Assembly: GCA_013150955.1 (NCBI GenBank)
Contig: JAADJD010000015.1
Location: 1-64,000, forward strand
Direction of reading: 5' to 3'
Source: Calditrichota bacterium
GTDB lineage: Bacteria > Calditrichota > Calditrichia > RBG-13-44-9 > J042
DNA: 64,000 nt
Shown: one piece after another, positions 28,285 to 35,644 of the stretch
Layout of the letters: each line of letters begins with the position of its first letter
How positions within the stretch are numbered: the stretch's first letter is position 1
Program-made: the position numbers and the translations under genes
The notes under the pieces: model-generated
The model's database searches: none
What the model was told of the DNA's origin: nothing
What the model saw: only the letters and a program-made list of their open reading frames with translations

Positions 28285-29017
28285 ACGCCGTTTAAACGAA
28301 CGGGAAATCATTTACCGCTTTCCGGCCTCATCACGGGCAATTCTGGCGGCAACCCATCTGGCTCATTCCCCTGATCTCGGGACTGCCAGGGCAATCCGTC
28401 TTCCATTTCCCGAAGATTTGCTTAGCGCCGAGCATGCCCAATGGCTTGAACAGCTCGGACTACCCGTCGATCGGATTGCCCTGCTGAAACAGGTACATGG
28501 AGATCGGGTGGCCTTTGTCCAAACTCCCGGATACGCTGGTGAAGGCGACGCCCTGTTCACCGATCAGCCTGGCGTTTACCTGGCGGTTCGCACGGCGGAT
28601 TGTGCCGCGGTGTTTGTCACGTTGCCCGATGTCCCGGCGGTGGGCATCGCCCATGCGGGATGGCGAGGTGCATTCAGAAATGTGGTCATGCATTTAGTCC
28701 AGCAAATGCAAACCCGGTGGTCGGTGACTTCCGATCAGTTCTGGGTGGCGGTTTCTCCCCTGCTGCAGCCCTGCTGTTACCGGGTTGGCCCGGAATTTCT
28801 GGATTTTTTCCCGGAGAGCGTTCTTTCCCGGCAGAACAATCACCTGATGTTTCATTTGCCGGCGGTTTTACGCCATCAGCTCCTTTCGCTGGGGATTCCT
28901 GAGCGGCAGATTTACTTTTCGCCGGAATGTACCGCCTGCAGTCGGTTGCCTCTGTATTCCTATCGGGCGCAGCGTACGCGGCGGCGGCACCTGAACGTCA
29001 TTGGACTGCGCGAATGA
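28274..29017 (+). CDS. pgeF: Peptidoglycan editing factor PgeF (YfiH, laccase-fold)
   Basis: A 247-residue protein of the multicopper oxidase-like laccase-domain family. It carries LLKQVHGDRV near 70, VRTADCAAVF near 105 and IAHAGWRGAF near 125, the conserved His/Cys metal and active-site residues. PgeF removes mis-incorporated amino acids from UDP-MurNAc precursors in E. coli; related proteins act on adenosine. It overlaps larE by 11 nt. Length is normal (about 240-250). Confidence 0.9.
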   Translation: MRIERRLNEREIIYRFPASSRAILAATHLAHSPDLGTARAIRLPFPEDLLSAEHAQWLEQLGLPVDRIALLKQVHGDRVAFVQTPGYAGEGDALFTDQPGVYLAVRTADCAAVFVTLPDVPAVGIAHAGWRGAFRNVVMHLVQQMQTRWSVTSDQFWVAVSPLLQPCCYRVGPEFLDFFPESVLSRQNNHLMFHLPAVLRHQLLSLGIPERQIYFSPECTACSRLPLYSYRAQRTRRRHLNVIGLRE

Positions 29018-29170
29018 CTGGAGCAATAGAAGGGGGAATAATCGTCGTTCAAGACCACTTAAAAGGGATCGATTGTTTTAACATGCATTTTCTGGGAAAA
29101 CAGAGAATCGGATGTTGTGGGTGAAACACCGATTGGGAATGGATTGAAATAGTGGAAAAGGAGGTAGACC

Positions 29171-29998
29171 GTGGAATTCATTAAAGCCATTGCCCTGGGG
29201 ATCATTCAGGGATTGTCCGAGTTTTTGCCCATTAGCAGTTCTGGTCATCTGGTGATTTTCAGCGAATTGTTCCAGTTTGCGGATAAAGGCCTGGCGTTCG
29301 ATGTGTTTGTGCATTTTGGCACCCTGATGGCCGTTGTGCTGGTCTTTTACCGGGACATTGGATTGATGATCCGCGCTTTGCCGGGGATCCCGGCATTTCT
29401 GATGCAGCGGATGTCCGTTCAGAGCGAAGCCGATCAATATCGCGCCCTGGCACTGTTTATTATCATTGGTTCCATTCCCGCTGCCGTTGTGGGAGTGTTG
29501 TTTGAAGAACAGATTGAACGCATTTTTCACAATCACTATCTGGCGCTGGGCATGTTGTTCCTGACAGCGATTATTTTATGGAGTTCACGGTATACGCGGG
29601 AACGGCAATCTTTTTTGAATGGCAAACAGGCCTTCCTGATTGGACTGGCCCAGGCATTTGCCATCATCCCGGGCGTGTCCCGTTCGGGTTCCACCATCGT
29701 CACCGGCTTGTGGCTGGGTATGGATCGGAATCTGGCCGCACGGTTTTCCTTTCTGCTATCCGTTCCGGTAATCTTTGGGGCCACGTTGTTGAAATTCAAG
29801 GATCTGCTGGAAGTGCCCCCACCGGATTCCCAGATTTTGAACCTGGTAGGGGGAACCCTCGCCGCAGCCGTGTCCGGTTACCTGGCCATCCTCTGGCTGC
29901 TGGATGTCATCCGCAAAAAGAAGCTGGAATGGTTTGCCGTGTATTGCGCTTCTGTCAGTATCCTGGGCATCCTGGGATTCTGGCTGATGGGGAAGTGA
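29171..29998 (+). CDS. uppP: Undecaprenyl-diphosphate phosphatase UppP/BacA
   Basis: A 275-residue integral membrane enzyme. It has the first active-site motif EFLPISSSGHLV near 16 and the second, PGVSRSGSTI, near 168, with about seven or eight hydrophobic helices. It recycles the undecaprenyl carrier for peptidoglycan and polysaccharide synthesis and gives bacitracin resistance. It starts at GTG 29171 with AAGGAGG six bases upstream. Confidence 0.95.
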   Translation: MEFIKAIALGIIQGLSEFLPISSSGHLVIFSELFQFADKGLAFDVFVHFGTLMAVVLVFYRDIGLMIRALPGIPAFLMQRMSVQSEADQYRALALFIIIGSIPAAVVGVLFEEQIERIFHNHYLALGMLFLTAIILWSSRYTRERQSFLNGKQAFLIGLAQAFAIIPGVSRSGSTIVTGLWLGMDRNLAARFSFLLSVPVIFGATLLKFKDLLEVPPPDSQILNLVGGTLAAAVSGYLAILWLLDVIRKKKLEWFAVYCASVSILGILGFWLMGK

Positions 29999-30559
29999 TC
30001 AAGCCGAAAGAGCTGTACTATTTCCCATAAATTGTATTCAGATTGTCAAACGACTCGCACGCTTTCCATGCGGAAACCCCTTTGATTTGCACGGGGGAGA
30101 ATAGATGGCCTCCGAAAGAACTCGCCGATTCTGATCCAACTATGCAGGTTTGTTATTGGTGGATGATGCCATTCAGTACCAGGAGTGCCCTAAGGGAGAC
30201 AAAAAGTTGCCAGTGGTTTTGAGCAGGTGGAGTTAGAAAAATACGCCAGGCAACAAAAAATGTAAAACACAGGGCCATTTTGTTTCTTATATTTTCTGGT
30301 GGGTTGCGGGGTGGAGAGATTATAAACCCAAATGATGCAATAGCCTACGAATGACACAAATTAACACAAATAAAACCAATAAAATACATTGGATTGTGTC
30401 TGCATGAAAATGTGTTTCAGGGTTTTTTCGCGATTTTGAGGATATTTTTGGTTTCATTCGCGTGATTCGTGAACGGGGATTCCGATACCAATAAACATAC
30501 GACTATTCTACGCTTTGCCCAGATACCGATCAAAGTCGGGTCGTCACATATCCCTGAGA
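29999..30559 (+). other. Intergenic gap between uppP and the PIN locus
   Basis: No gene recognised. It contains one dispersed element (30324-30473) and no terminator I could identify. The stretch 30030-30320 shows no clear structure. Confidence 0.4.
30324..30473 (+). repeat. Dispersed element lacking its right tip
   Basis: The left end AAACCCAAATGATGCAATAG is followed by CCTACGAATGACAC and the common centre. The match stops after CGCGTGATTCGTGA, so about 20 bp of the right terminus are missing. The left end here reads AAAT, like a right end, hinting at exchange between termini. Confidence 0.78.
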
Positions 30560-30582
30560 CCTTATACACCATATGTATAAGG
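30560..30582 (+). promoter_or_regulatory. Palindromic operator candidate of the PIN locus
   Basis: Perfect 8-bp arms CCTTATAC (30560-30567) and GTATAAGG (30575-30582) flank 7 nt, ending 11 nt before the PIN start codon and overlapping its ribosome site (GGGAG). Such a site could bind an autoregulating antitoxin or form a translation-blocking hairpin. Confidence 0.5.
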
Positions 30583-30593
30583 GAGATGAAAAA

Positions 30594-31040
30594 ATGAAAA
30601 TATACTTGGACACCTCAGTTATATCTGCGCTGTTTGATGAAAGAAACCCGGAAAGAAAGTCATTAACAGAAGAATTCTTCTCTGAAATAGAAATTTACAC
30701 AACTTATATTTCCGAGCTTACGATCGCAGAGATAGACAGAACTCCTGATCCACTATTAAGACGTAAAATGAAAGAAACAATTAGGAATTTTACGACTCTT
30801 GAAATAACCGAATCCACGGAGGAACTGGCAACGGAATATGTAAAATATGGAGCAATCCCTGAGTCTTATTTTGAGGATGCTTACCATATTGCAGTTTCCG
30901 TACTCAATGAAATGGATTATCTTTTAAGCTGGAATTATCGCCATATTGTGAGAAGAAAAACCAAAGACATAGTGAGGATGGTGAACAGCTTAAGAAACTT
31001 AAAACAGGTTGAGATAATTACGCCGGGAGAATTATTATAA
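30594..31040 (+). CDS. PIN-domain protein, probable VapC-like ribonuclease
   Basis: A 148-residue protein beginning MKIYLDTSVISALFDE, with the PIN-domain Asp near residue 5. Further acidic residues come in SELTIAEIDR near 45 and in SYFEDAYHIAVS near 95, where the third acidic patch lies. The predicted activity is magnesium-dependent RNA cleavage, as in VapC toxins. It starts at ATG 30594, with GGGAG eight bases upstream; an earlier ATG at 30573 lies inside the palindrome. Codons are clearly more AT-rich (ATA, TTA, AGA) than the neighbours, suggesting recent transfer. A 62-residue gene follows by 14 nt and is the likely partner. Confidence 0.78.
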   Translation: MKIYLDTSVISALFDERNPERKSLTEEFFSEIEIYTTYISELTIAEIDRTPDPLLRRKMKETIRNFTTLEITESTEELATEYVKYGAIPESYFEDAYHIAVSVLNEMDYLLSWNYRHIVRRKTKDIVRMVNSLRNLKQVEIITPGELL

Positions 31041-31054
31041 AGGAGGTGGAGAAC

Positions 31055-31243
31055 ATGAACGAGAAAATCAAGAAGGAGATACAGAAAGAGGTTGAGAGGG
31101 AATTTCCCGAGGATTTCGCCTTGCAGCAGGTGCATATAGCCAGAAAATTGCTCTCAGAAGAGGCAAAGGAAAAAGGGATAGAATTCTGGAAATTTATTAA
31201 AATGCGGGTAAAAGAAATAAAAGATGCCACCCACAGCGTATAA
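31055..31243 (+). CDS. Small charged helical protein, possible partner of the PIN protein
   Basis: A 62-residue protein, rich in Lys and Glu and predicted almost wholly helical (MNEKIKKEIQKEVEREFPED then KLLSEEAKEKGIEF). I do not recognise the family. It has a strong ribosome site (AAGGAGG, 7-8 nt before the ATG), shares the AT-rich codon use of the PIN gene and starts 14 nt after it. By position it could be an antitoxin or accessory subunit, although most VapB antitoxins lie upstream of the toxin. No DNA-binding fold is obvious. Confidence 0.6.
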   Translation: MNEKIKKEIQKEVEREFPEDFALQQVHIARKLLSEEAKEKGIEFWKFIKMRVKEIKDATHSV

Positions 31244-31245
31244 TA

Positions 31246-31314
31246 GGCGGGTATCTGCTCTTACTACACTTCGTCCACATCCTTCGCTGTCACTCATGAC
31301 CTCGGATACCCGCC
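31246..31314 (+). other. Long-range stem competing with the adjacent terminator
   Basis: GGCGGGTATC (31246-31255), just after the stop of the small gene, is perfectly complementary to GATACCCGCC (31305-31314). The right arm shares ACCCGCC with the terminator hairpin at 31308-31331, so the two folds exclude each other, as in an attenuator. Confidence 0.5.
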
Positions 31315-31338
31315 GGAAACAGTCGGCGGGTGATTTTT
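31308..31338 (+). terminator. Terminator-like hairpin after the PIN locus
   Basis: ACCCGCCG (31308-31315) and CGGCGGGT (31324-31331) form an 8-bp stem with an 8-nt loop, followed by GATTTTT. It lies about 65 nt after the small gene's stop. Confidence 0.65.
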
Positions 31339-31345
31339 GTCCCCT

Positions 31346-31390
31346 CGAGAGAAAGTGCGTTCACTCTACCGACTCACTTGCTTTCTCTCG
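31346..31390. other. Inverted repeat of unknown role
   Basis: Perfect 10-bp arms CGAGAGAAAG (31346-31355) and CTTTCTCTCG (31381-31390) are separated by 25 nt. Another 9-bp hairpin, GGTGGAAAA/TTTTCCACC, lies at 31477-31503. No coding function is seen in 31244-31598. Confidence 0.5.
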
Positions 31391-31523
31391 GTTATCCCGT
31401 TTAATTAAGGATAGGGACACTCCTGTTAAAATTCTTGAATTCCCAGAACTTGCCCAACAACGGGAGACCCACCTGTGGTGGAAAAGCCCGGTGTTTTTCC
31501 ACCAATAAAAAATAATCCACCAT

Positions 31524-31551
31524 TTGTTAGACCGTAAAATTTTTTTATAAT
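31524..31551 (+). promoter_or_regulatory. Candidate promoter of the NSS transporter operon
   Basis: TTGTTA (31524-31529), a 16-bp spacer and a perfect TATAAT (31546-31551) lie about 47 nt before the transporter start. Confidence 0.45.
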
Positions 31552-31598
31552 TCCATTTGGCAAATGACCGGGTAGCTGATTGAACACAGGGAGCCAGA

Positions 31599-33053
31599 AT
31601 GGAGAGACGGGAATTTTTTAGTTCACGGTGGACGTTGCTGTTGTCAACCCTGGGAATGGCCATTGGCGCGGGGAACATCTGGCGTTTTCCGCGACTGGCG
31701 GGGGAATATGGAGCGGCCTTTCTTATTCCCTGGGCCATTTTTTTGCTGCTCTGGTCGATCCCGTTAATCATGGTCGAATTTTCCCTGGGGAAGCAGACGC
31801 GCAAAGGCCCCATCGGCACTTTTTCCCTGTTTCTGGGCAGGTCGTACACCTGGATGGGCGGCTTTGTGGCCTTTTGTACCATGGGGATCATGTTTTATTA
31901 TTCGGTGGTCACCGGCTGGGCCCTGAAGTATTTCATCGCTTCCGTTACGGGATCGTTGCTGAAGGTGGATCAAAGTGTGTACTGGGAGCGGTTTTCGACT
32001 TCGGGGCTGGAGCCGCTGGCTTTTCATCTAATTGCGCTGGGCCTGGCCTCTCTGGTCATTTACCAGGGTGTGGTCAGGGGCATTGAGCGTGCCAATCGGA
32101 TTTTATTGCCCTCGCTGCTGGTACTGTTGATTGTGGGGGTCGTTCGGGCACTGACCCTTCCCAACGCCGTTCAGGGGTTGCAATATTTGTTCGGTCTCCG
32201 CTGGGAAGACCTGGCCAACTATCAGGTGTGGCTGGAGGGGTTATCTCAATCCGCCTGGTCGACCGGTGCGGGATGGGGATTAATCCTCACGTACGCCGTC
32301 TATATGCGTCAAAAAGAGGACGTGACCCTGAATGCTTTCATCACCGGTTTTGGGAATAATTCCGCATCGTTGCTGGCAGGATTGGCCATCATACCCAGCG
32401 TTTTTGCACTCAGTGCCACCCCCGAGGCCGCACTAAAGGCCCTGCAATCGGGGAACCAGGGATTGACCTTCATTGCCATTCCCCAGCTATTTTCCACCAT
32501 GGTGGGGGCTCCAGTGTACATGTCGATTTTTTTTCTGGCGTTGTTTTTTGCCGCCTTGAGCTCGTTAATTTCCATGTTCGAATTGTCTACCCGTGTGTTC
32601 ATGGATTTTGGGTTACCCCGGCGTCAGGCACTGGCACTGGTGGCGGTTTTAACCGCCGTGTTTGGCGCACCTTCGGCGCTTTCGATGGATTTCTTTAACA
32701 ATCAGGACTGGGTGTGGGGACTGGGGCTGATCATCAGTGGGGGCTTTTTTGCATTTGCCGTCTTGAAGAAAGGGGTGCAGCAATTTCGGGAACGCTGGCT
32801 GAACATTGGCGAAAGCGACCTGTACATCGGCCCCTGGTTTAACTGGGTAATGCGATACGTGATTCCGCTGGAAGCACTGGTGCTCCTGGGGTGGTGGTTT
32901 TATCAGGCTATTCAATGGGAGGCTGCCCTGTGGTGGAACCCACTCCGGCCATTTAGTCTGGGTACCTGCCTGATGCAGTGGGGATTGTTGATGACAGCGT
33001 TATGGTTATTTAATCGGAAACTGGCGAAGATGATTTACCGATCGGAGGATTAA
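31599..33053 (+). CDS. Sodium-dependent transporter, NSS (SNF) family
   Basis: This 484-residue membrane protein opens with the first-helix signature STLGMAIGAGNIWRFPRLAG of the neurotransmitter:sodium symporter (LeuT) fold. About 11-12 hydrophobic segments follow, as does GWALKYF and an unwound-helix-6-type stretch near LFFAALSSLISMFELSTRV. Bacterial members carry amino acids or related compounds with sodium; the substrate is not predictable. A tiny MetS-like subunit gene starts one base after its stop, which in Corynebacterium-type MetPS systems is needed for methionine and alanine uptake, so an amino acid is the best guess. Confidence 0.88.
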   Translation: MERREFFSSRWTLLLSTLGMAIGAGNIWRFPRLAGEYGAAFLIPWAIFLLLWSIPLIMVEFSLGKQTRKGPIGTFSLFLGRSYTWMGGFVAFCTMGIMFYYSVVTGWALKYFIASVTGSLLKVDQSVYWERFSTSGLEPLAFHLIALGLASLVIYQGVVRGIERANRILLPSLLVLLIVGVVRALTLPNAVQGLQYLFGLRWEDLANYQVWLEGLSQSAWSTGAGWGLILTYAVYMRQKEDVTLNAFITGFGNNSASLLAGLAIIPSVFALSATPEAALKALQSGNQGLTFIAIPQLFSTMVGAPVYMSIFFLALFFAALSSLISMFELSTRVFMDFGLPRRQALALVAVLTAVFGAPSALSMDFFNNQDWVWGLGLIISGGFFAFAVLKKGVQQFRERWLNIGESDLYIGPWFNWVMRYVIPLEALVLLGWWFYQAIQWEAALWWNPLRPFSLGTCLMQWGLLMTALWLFNRKLAKMIYRSED

Positions 33054-33054
33054 C

Positions 33055-33159
33055 ATGGACGGATCAACTATCCTGATGATGCTGTTTATTCTGGGATATG
33101 TGTGGGGTGGATTCTTATATTTCTTAAATAAAGCTTACAAGAAAGAAAAATCAAAATGA
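33055..33159 (+). CDS. MetS-type small subunit of NSS transporter
   Basis: A 34-residue single-helix membrane peptide, MDGSTILMMLFILGYVWGG then FLYFLNKAYKKEK. The pattern (short acidic start, one helix ending GYVWGGF, basic tail) matches the MetS family of NSS transporter small subunits. It follows the transporter by one base, with CGGAGG before the ATG. It overlaps holA by 4 nt (ATGA), tying transport and replication genes in one transcript. It is easily missed because of its size. Confidence 0.75.
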   Translation: MDGSTILMMLFILGYVWGGFLYFLNKAYKKEKSK

Positions 33160-34169
33160 AAACCGCCCGGAAAACCAGCCATTCGTACAAAGAAACACTG
33201 GCGGAAATTCAGCAGGGAAATGTCCGTCCCGGTTATTTTGTGTTTGGAGAAGAGCCCTACTTGATGGATCATTTGCTGGAGCAGCTGGCTTTGAAATTTC
33301 TGGGGGAGCCACAACGGGAAATCAACTATTTTCTCCGTTATGCCCCGGATACGCCCATGGAAGAAGTGGTGGCCCTGTTGACCGGTGGCGGTTTATTTTC
33401 CAGCAAAAAGTTGGTGGTCTATAAAGACGTCCAGCAACTCCGAACGCAGAAATTTCAGCACTTCCTTCATTATATGGATCATCCTCCGGCCGATTTATGC
33501 CTGGTGCTGGTGGCTCGCACGGGGGCTCCATCCCGGAAGTTTCAACCCTTAATGGAAAAGTTTTTTACAGTGGAAATTCAAACGCCCGGCACCGACGAGC
33601 TGATGGCGTTTATTCAGGGAGAGTTCCGTCGACTGGGAAAACGGGTGGACACACCGGCCGTTCAAACTTTGCTTTATCATGTAGGTGAACGGTTACACGA
33701 TCTTCAAATGGAAATTGTGCAAATTGCCAATTACTTTCAGGAGAAGGACGTGATTACTGCGGAAGATGTGGAACAAATTGTCGGGATACACATCAATCAA
33801 ACCGTGTTTGATCTGACCCGGCTGATTGCGCAGCGGGATCAGGAAAAAGCGCTGTTCACCATGCGGAATTTGCTGGCAAAGGGAGAAAGCCCGCAGTCGA
33901 TCCTCTATTTTTTAATCCGCCACTTCATGATGTTGTGGAAAATTCACGGCTATTACAAAAGCGGTATTCGTGATGATCGTGAGATTCAGGAGCGGTTAAA
34001 GCTGTACCGCAGTCATTATCAGGCATACAAGCAGCAGGTAAGTCACTGGACGTTTGGGAAAATTATACGGGCGTTTCAGAAAATCAAATGGGCCGATCAG
34101 CAATTAAAATCCAGTCAAATGCCCCCGGATTTAATCCTTGACATTCTTGTATTGCAATTGATAAATTGA
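33156..34169 (+). CDS. holA: DNA polymerase III subunit delta
   Basis: A 337-residue protein with the HolA layout: a start containing YFVFGEEPYLMDHLLEQL, then a RecA-like fold without a Walker A motif (FSSKKLVVYKD). A helical C-terminal collar domain includes ESPQSILYFLIRHFMMLWK and ends MPPDLILDILVLQLI. It opens the beta clamp within the clamp loader. Its start codon overlaps the stop of the metS-like gene (ATGA). Confidence 0.88.
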   Translation: MKTARKTSHSYKETLAEIQQGNVRPGYFVFGEEPYLMDHLLEQLALKFLGEPQREINYFLRYAPDTPMEEVVALLTGGGLFSSKKLVVYKDVQQLRTQKFQHFLHYMDHPPADLCLVLVARTGAPSRKFQPLMEKFFTVEIQTPGTDELMAFIQGEFRRLGKRVDTPAVQTLLYHVGERLHDLQMEIVQIANYFQEKDVITAEDVEQIVGIHINQTVFDLTRLIAQRDQEKALFTMRNLLAKGESPQSILYFLIRHFMMLWKIHGYYKSGIRDDREIQERLKLYRSHYQAYKQQVSHWTFGKIIRAFQKIKWADQQLKSSQMPPDLILDILVLQLIN

Positions 34170-34424
34170 GATTCAAAATTCAAGAAATCCGATGATTTCA
34201 TCCGGGTTCAATCGCTTTTTGTAAAATAAAAATTTTTTGTGAGTGTAAAGTAACAATTCAGGAGGAGACGAGTAATTATTTTAGAGATGTTGGGAGTGGC
34301 CGGAAAGAAGGAGGATTCGCCCGGCAGACGGTGCGATCTGTAAGTGCTAATAAAAAAGGAAATAAGCTCCCGATTTAACGGGAACTTTGCCAGACAACCA
34401 CAGTTAAAAAACACTAAACTTATT

Positions 34425-35039
34425 ATGGCAAGGAAAAAGAGTCATAAAGTAACTGATGAAGAACTCATTGCGCGGTTTCAGCAGGGGGATGTTCAGGCGT
34501 TCGACACCCTGGTGCGGCGCTACAAGGATCAATTGTTAAATTACGTTTACCGTTTTGTGGGAAATCGATCCGATGCCGAAGATATCGTTCAGGAAACCTT
34601 CTTGCGCGTTTTCAAAAACAAACATTATTACAAAGAAATCGCCAAATTTTCCACCTGGGTATACACCATTGCAGGCAACCTGGCCAAAACTGAACTTCGC
34701 CGCAGGAAACGGCGTAAGATTTTTAGTGTCAGTAATTTTGTAAATGAAGAACGGGATTATGATATCCCCGATGTTGAGAAAAACCCTGAACGTGAAGTGG
34801 ATGGCACGATTAAGGATGATATCATACAGAAGGCGATCGAGAAGTTGCCACCGAAATTTAAGGAAGTGATTCTGTTGCGCGATGTGCAGGGATTCTCCTA
34901 CGAAGAGATCAGCCAGATTCTTAATATACCGCTGGGGACGGTAAAATCCAGAGTGAATCGCGGACGCTTGAAACTGCAGGAAGATTTGAAATTTCTGTTT
35001 GAAAATGAGCCGAAGAGCAGTGAGGAAACAAAACTATGA
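34425..35039 (+). CDS. RNA polymerase ECF sigma factor
   Basis: A 204-residue sigma-70-family protein. Region 2 (ELIARFQQGDVQAFDTLV through RSDAEDIVQETFLRVFKN) lies at about 15-80, and region 4 with the helix-turn-helix YEEISQILNIPLGTVKSRVN at about 155-185. It is an ECF/RpoE-type regulator paired with an anti-sigma gene 9 nt downstream. The ATG at 34425 starts where family members do (MARKKSHKVTDEEL). An upstream in-frame GTG at 34344 would add 27 residues that do not look conserved. Neither start has a strong ribosome site. Target genes are unknown. Confidence 0.88.
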   Translation: MARKKSHKVTDEELIARFQQGDVQAFDTLVRRYKDQLLNYVYRFVGNRSDAEDIVQETFLRVFKNKHYYKEIAKFSTWVYTIAGNLAKTELRRRKRRKIFSVSNFVNEERDYDIPDVEKNPEREVDGTIKDDIIQKAIEKLPPKFKEVILLRDVQGFSYEEISQILNIPLGTVKSRVNRGRLKLQEDLKFLFENEPKSSEETKL

Positions 35040-35048
35040 GGGTTGCCT

Positions 35049-35603
35049 ATGCACCAATGTGACAAATTCAGGGTTTATTTCTCAAGCTACATCGAAGGGG
35101 AACTTCACTCGGAACAACGCAAGTATTTAGAGGCCCACTTGGCGGTCTGTCCGGAATGCAGCGAGGCGGTGTATCAGATTAAAATTATTCGGGAAAGCCT
35201 GCGGCGATTGCCCACGATTCAGACCTCCGACGGATTTGAAACCCGGCTCCACTATCGCATTAACCAGCTTAATCAACAAAGCACCTCACCCTTTTTTCTA
35301 ATCAAAGAACACTGGAAAATCCCTGCCCTTGGATCGGCCATTCTTTTGTTGGTGGTCACCACATTCATCTTCTTTAATCCCGGTGATCAGCAGGCGTCGC
35401 GGGCGGTACAACAAAACTTACCGGCAGTGGGTCTTCCCGCCCGTTCGGCAAGCGTCCCCGGCTCCAGCATTGGGCAGGCAACCGAAACCGAAGATTTCCA
35501 GACCATCTCCCAGGGGGTGCAGTCTCAGGGCTTTAACGATTCCCTGAAAAGTCATCCACCCAAACGGGTGCGCAAGGGAGTTCAGCTGGTCGGCGATCAA
35601 TAA
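35049..35603 (+). CDS. Membrane anti-sigma factor with zinc-finger (ZAS) domain
   Basis: A 184-residue protein. It begins with an anti-sigma zinc-binding domain (MHQCDKFRVYFSSYIEGEL, then the H-x3-C-x2-C motif HLAVCPEC near 37-44). One membrane helix lies at about 98-115 (SAILLLVVTTFIFF), with a low-complexity periplasmic tail of about 70 residues. It should hold the adjacent sigma factor inactive at the membrane until a signal causes release. Start ATG 35049 with GAGGG seven bases upstream; a TTG at 35043 is an alternative. Confidence 0.85.
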   Translation: MHQCDKFRVYFSSYIEGELHSEQRKYLEAHLAVCPECSEAVYQIKIIRESLRRLPTIQTSDGFETRLHYRINQLNQQSTSPFFLIKEHWKIPALGSAILLLVVTTFIFFNPGDQQASRAVQQNLPAVGLPARSASVPGSSIGQATETEDFQTISQGVQSQGFNDSLKSHPPKRVRKGVQLVGDQ

Positions 35604-35644
35604 GTTCCGTTTTCCAAATCAACGATAGGTGACAATACGCACCC

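Noticed and set aside
34344-34424. Earlier start for the ECF sigma factor
   Set aside because: The added 27 residues are not sigma-like and the GTG lacks a clear ribosome site; kept only as an alternative.
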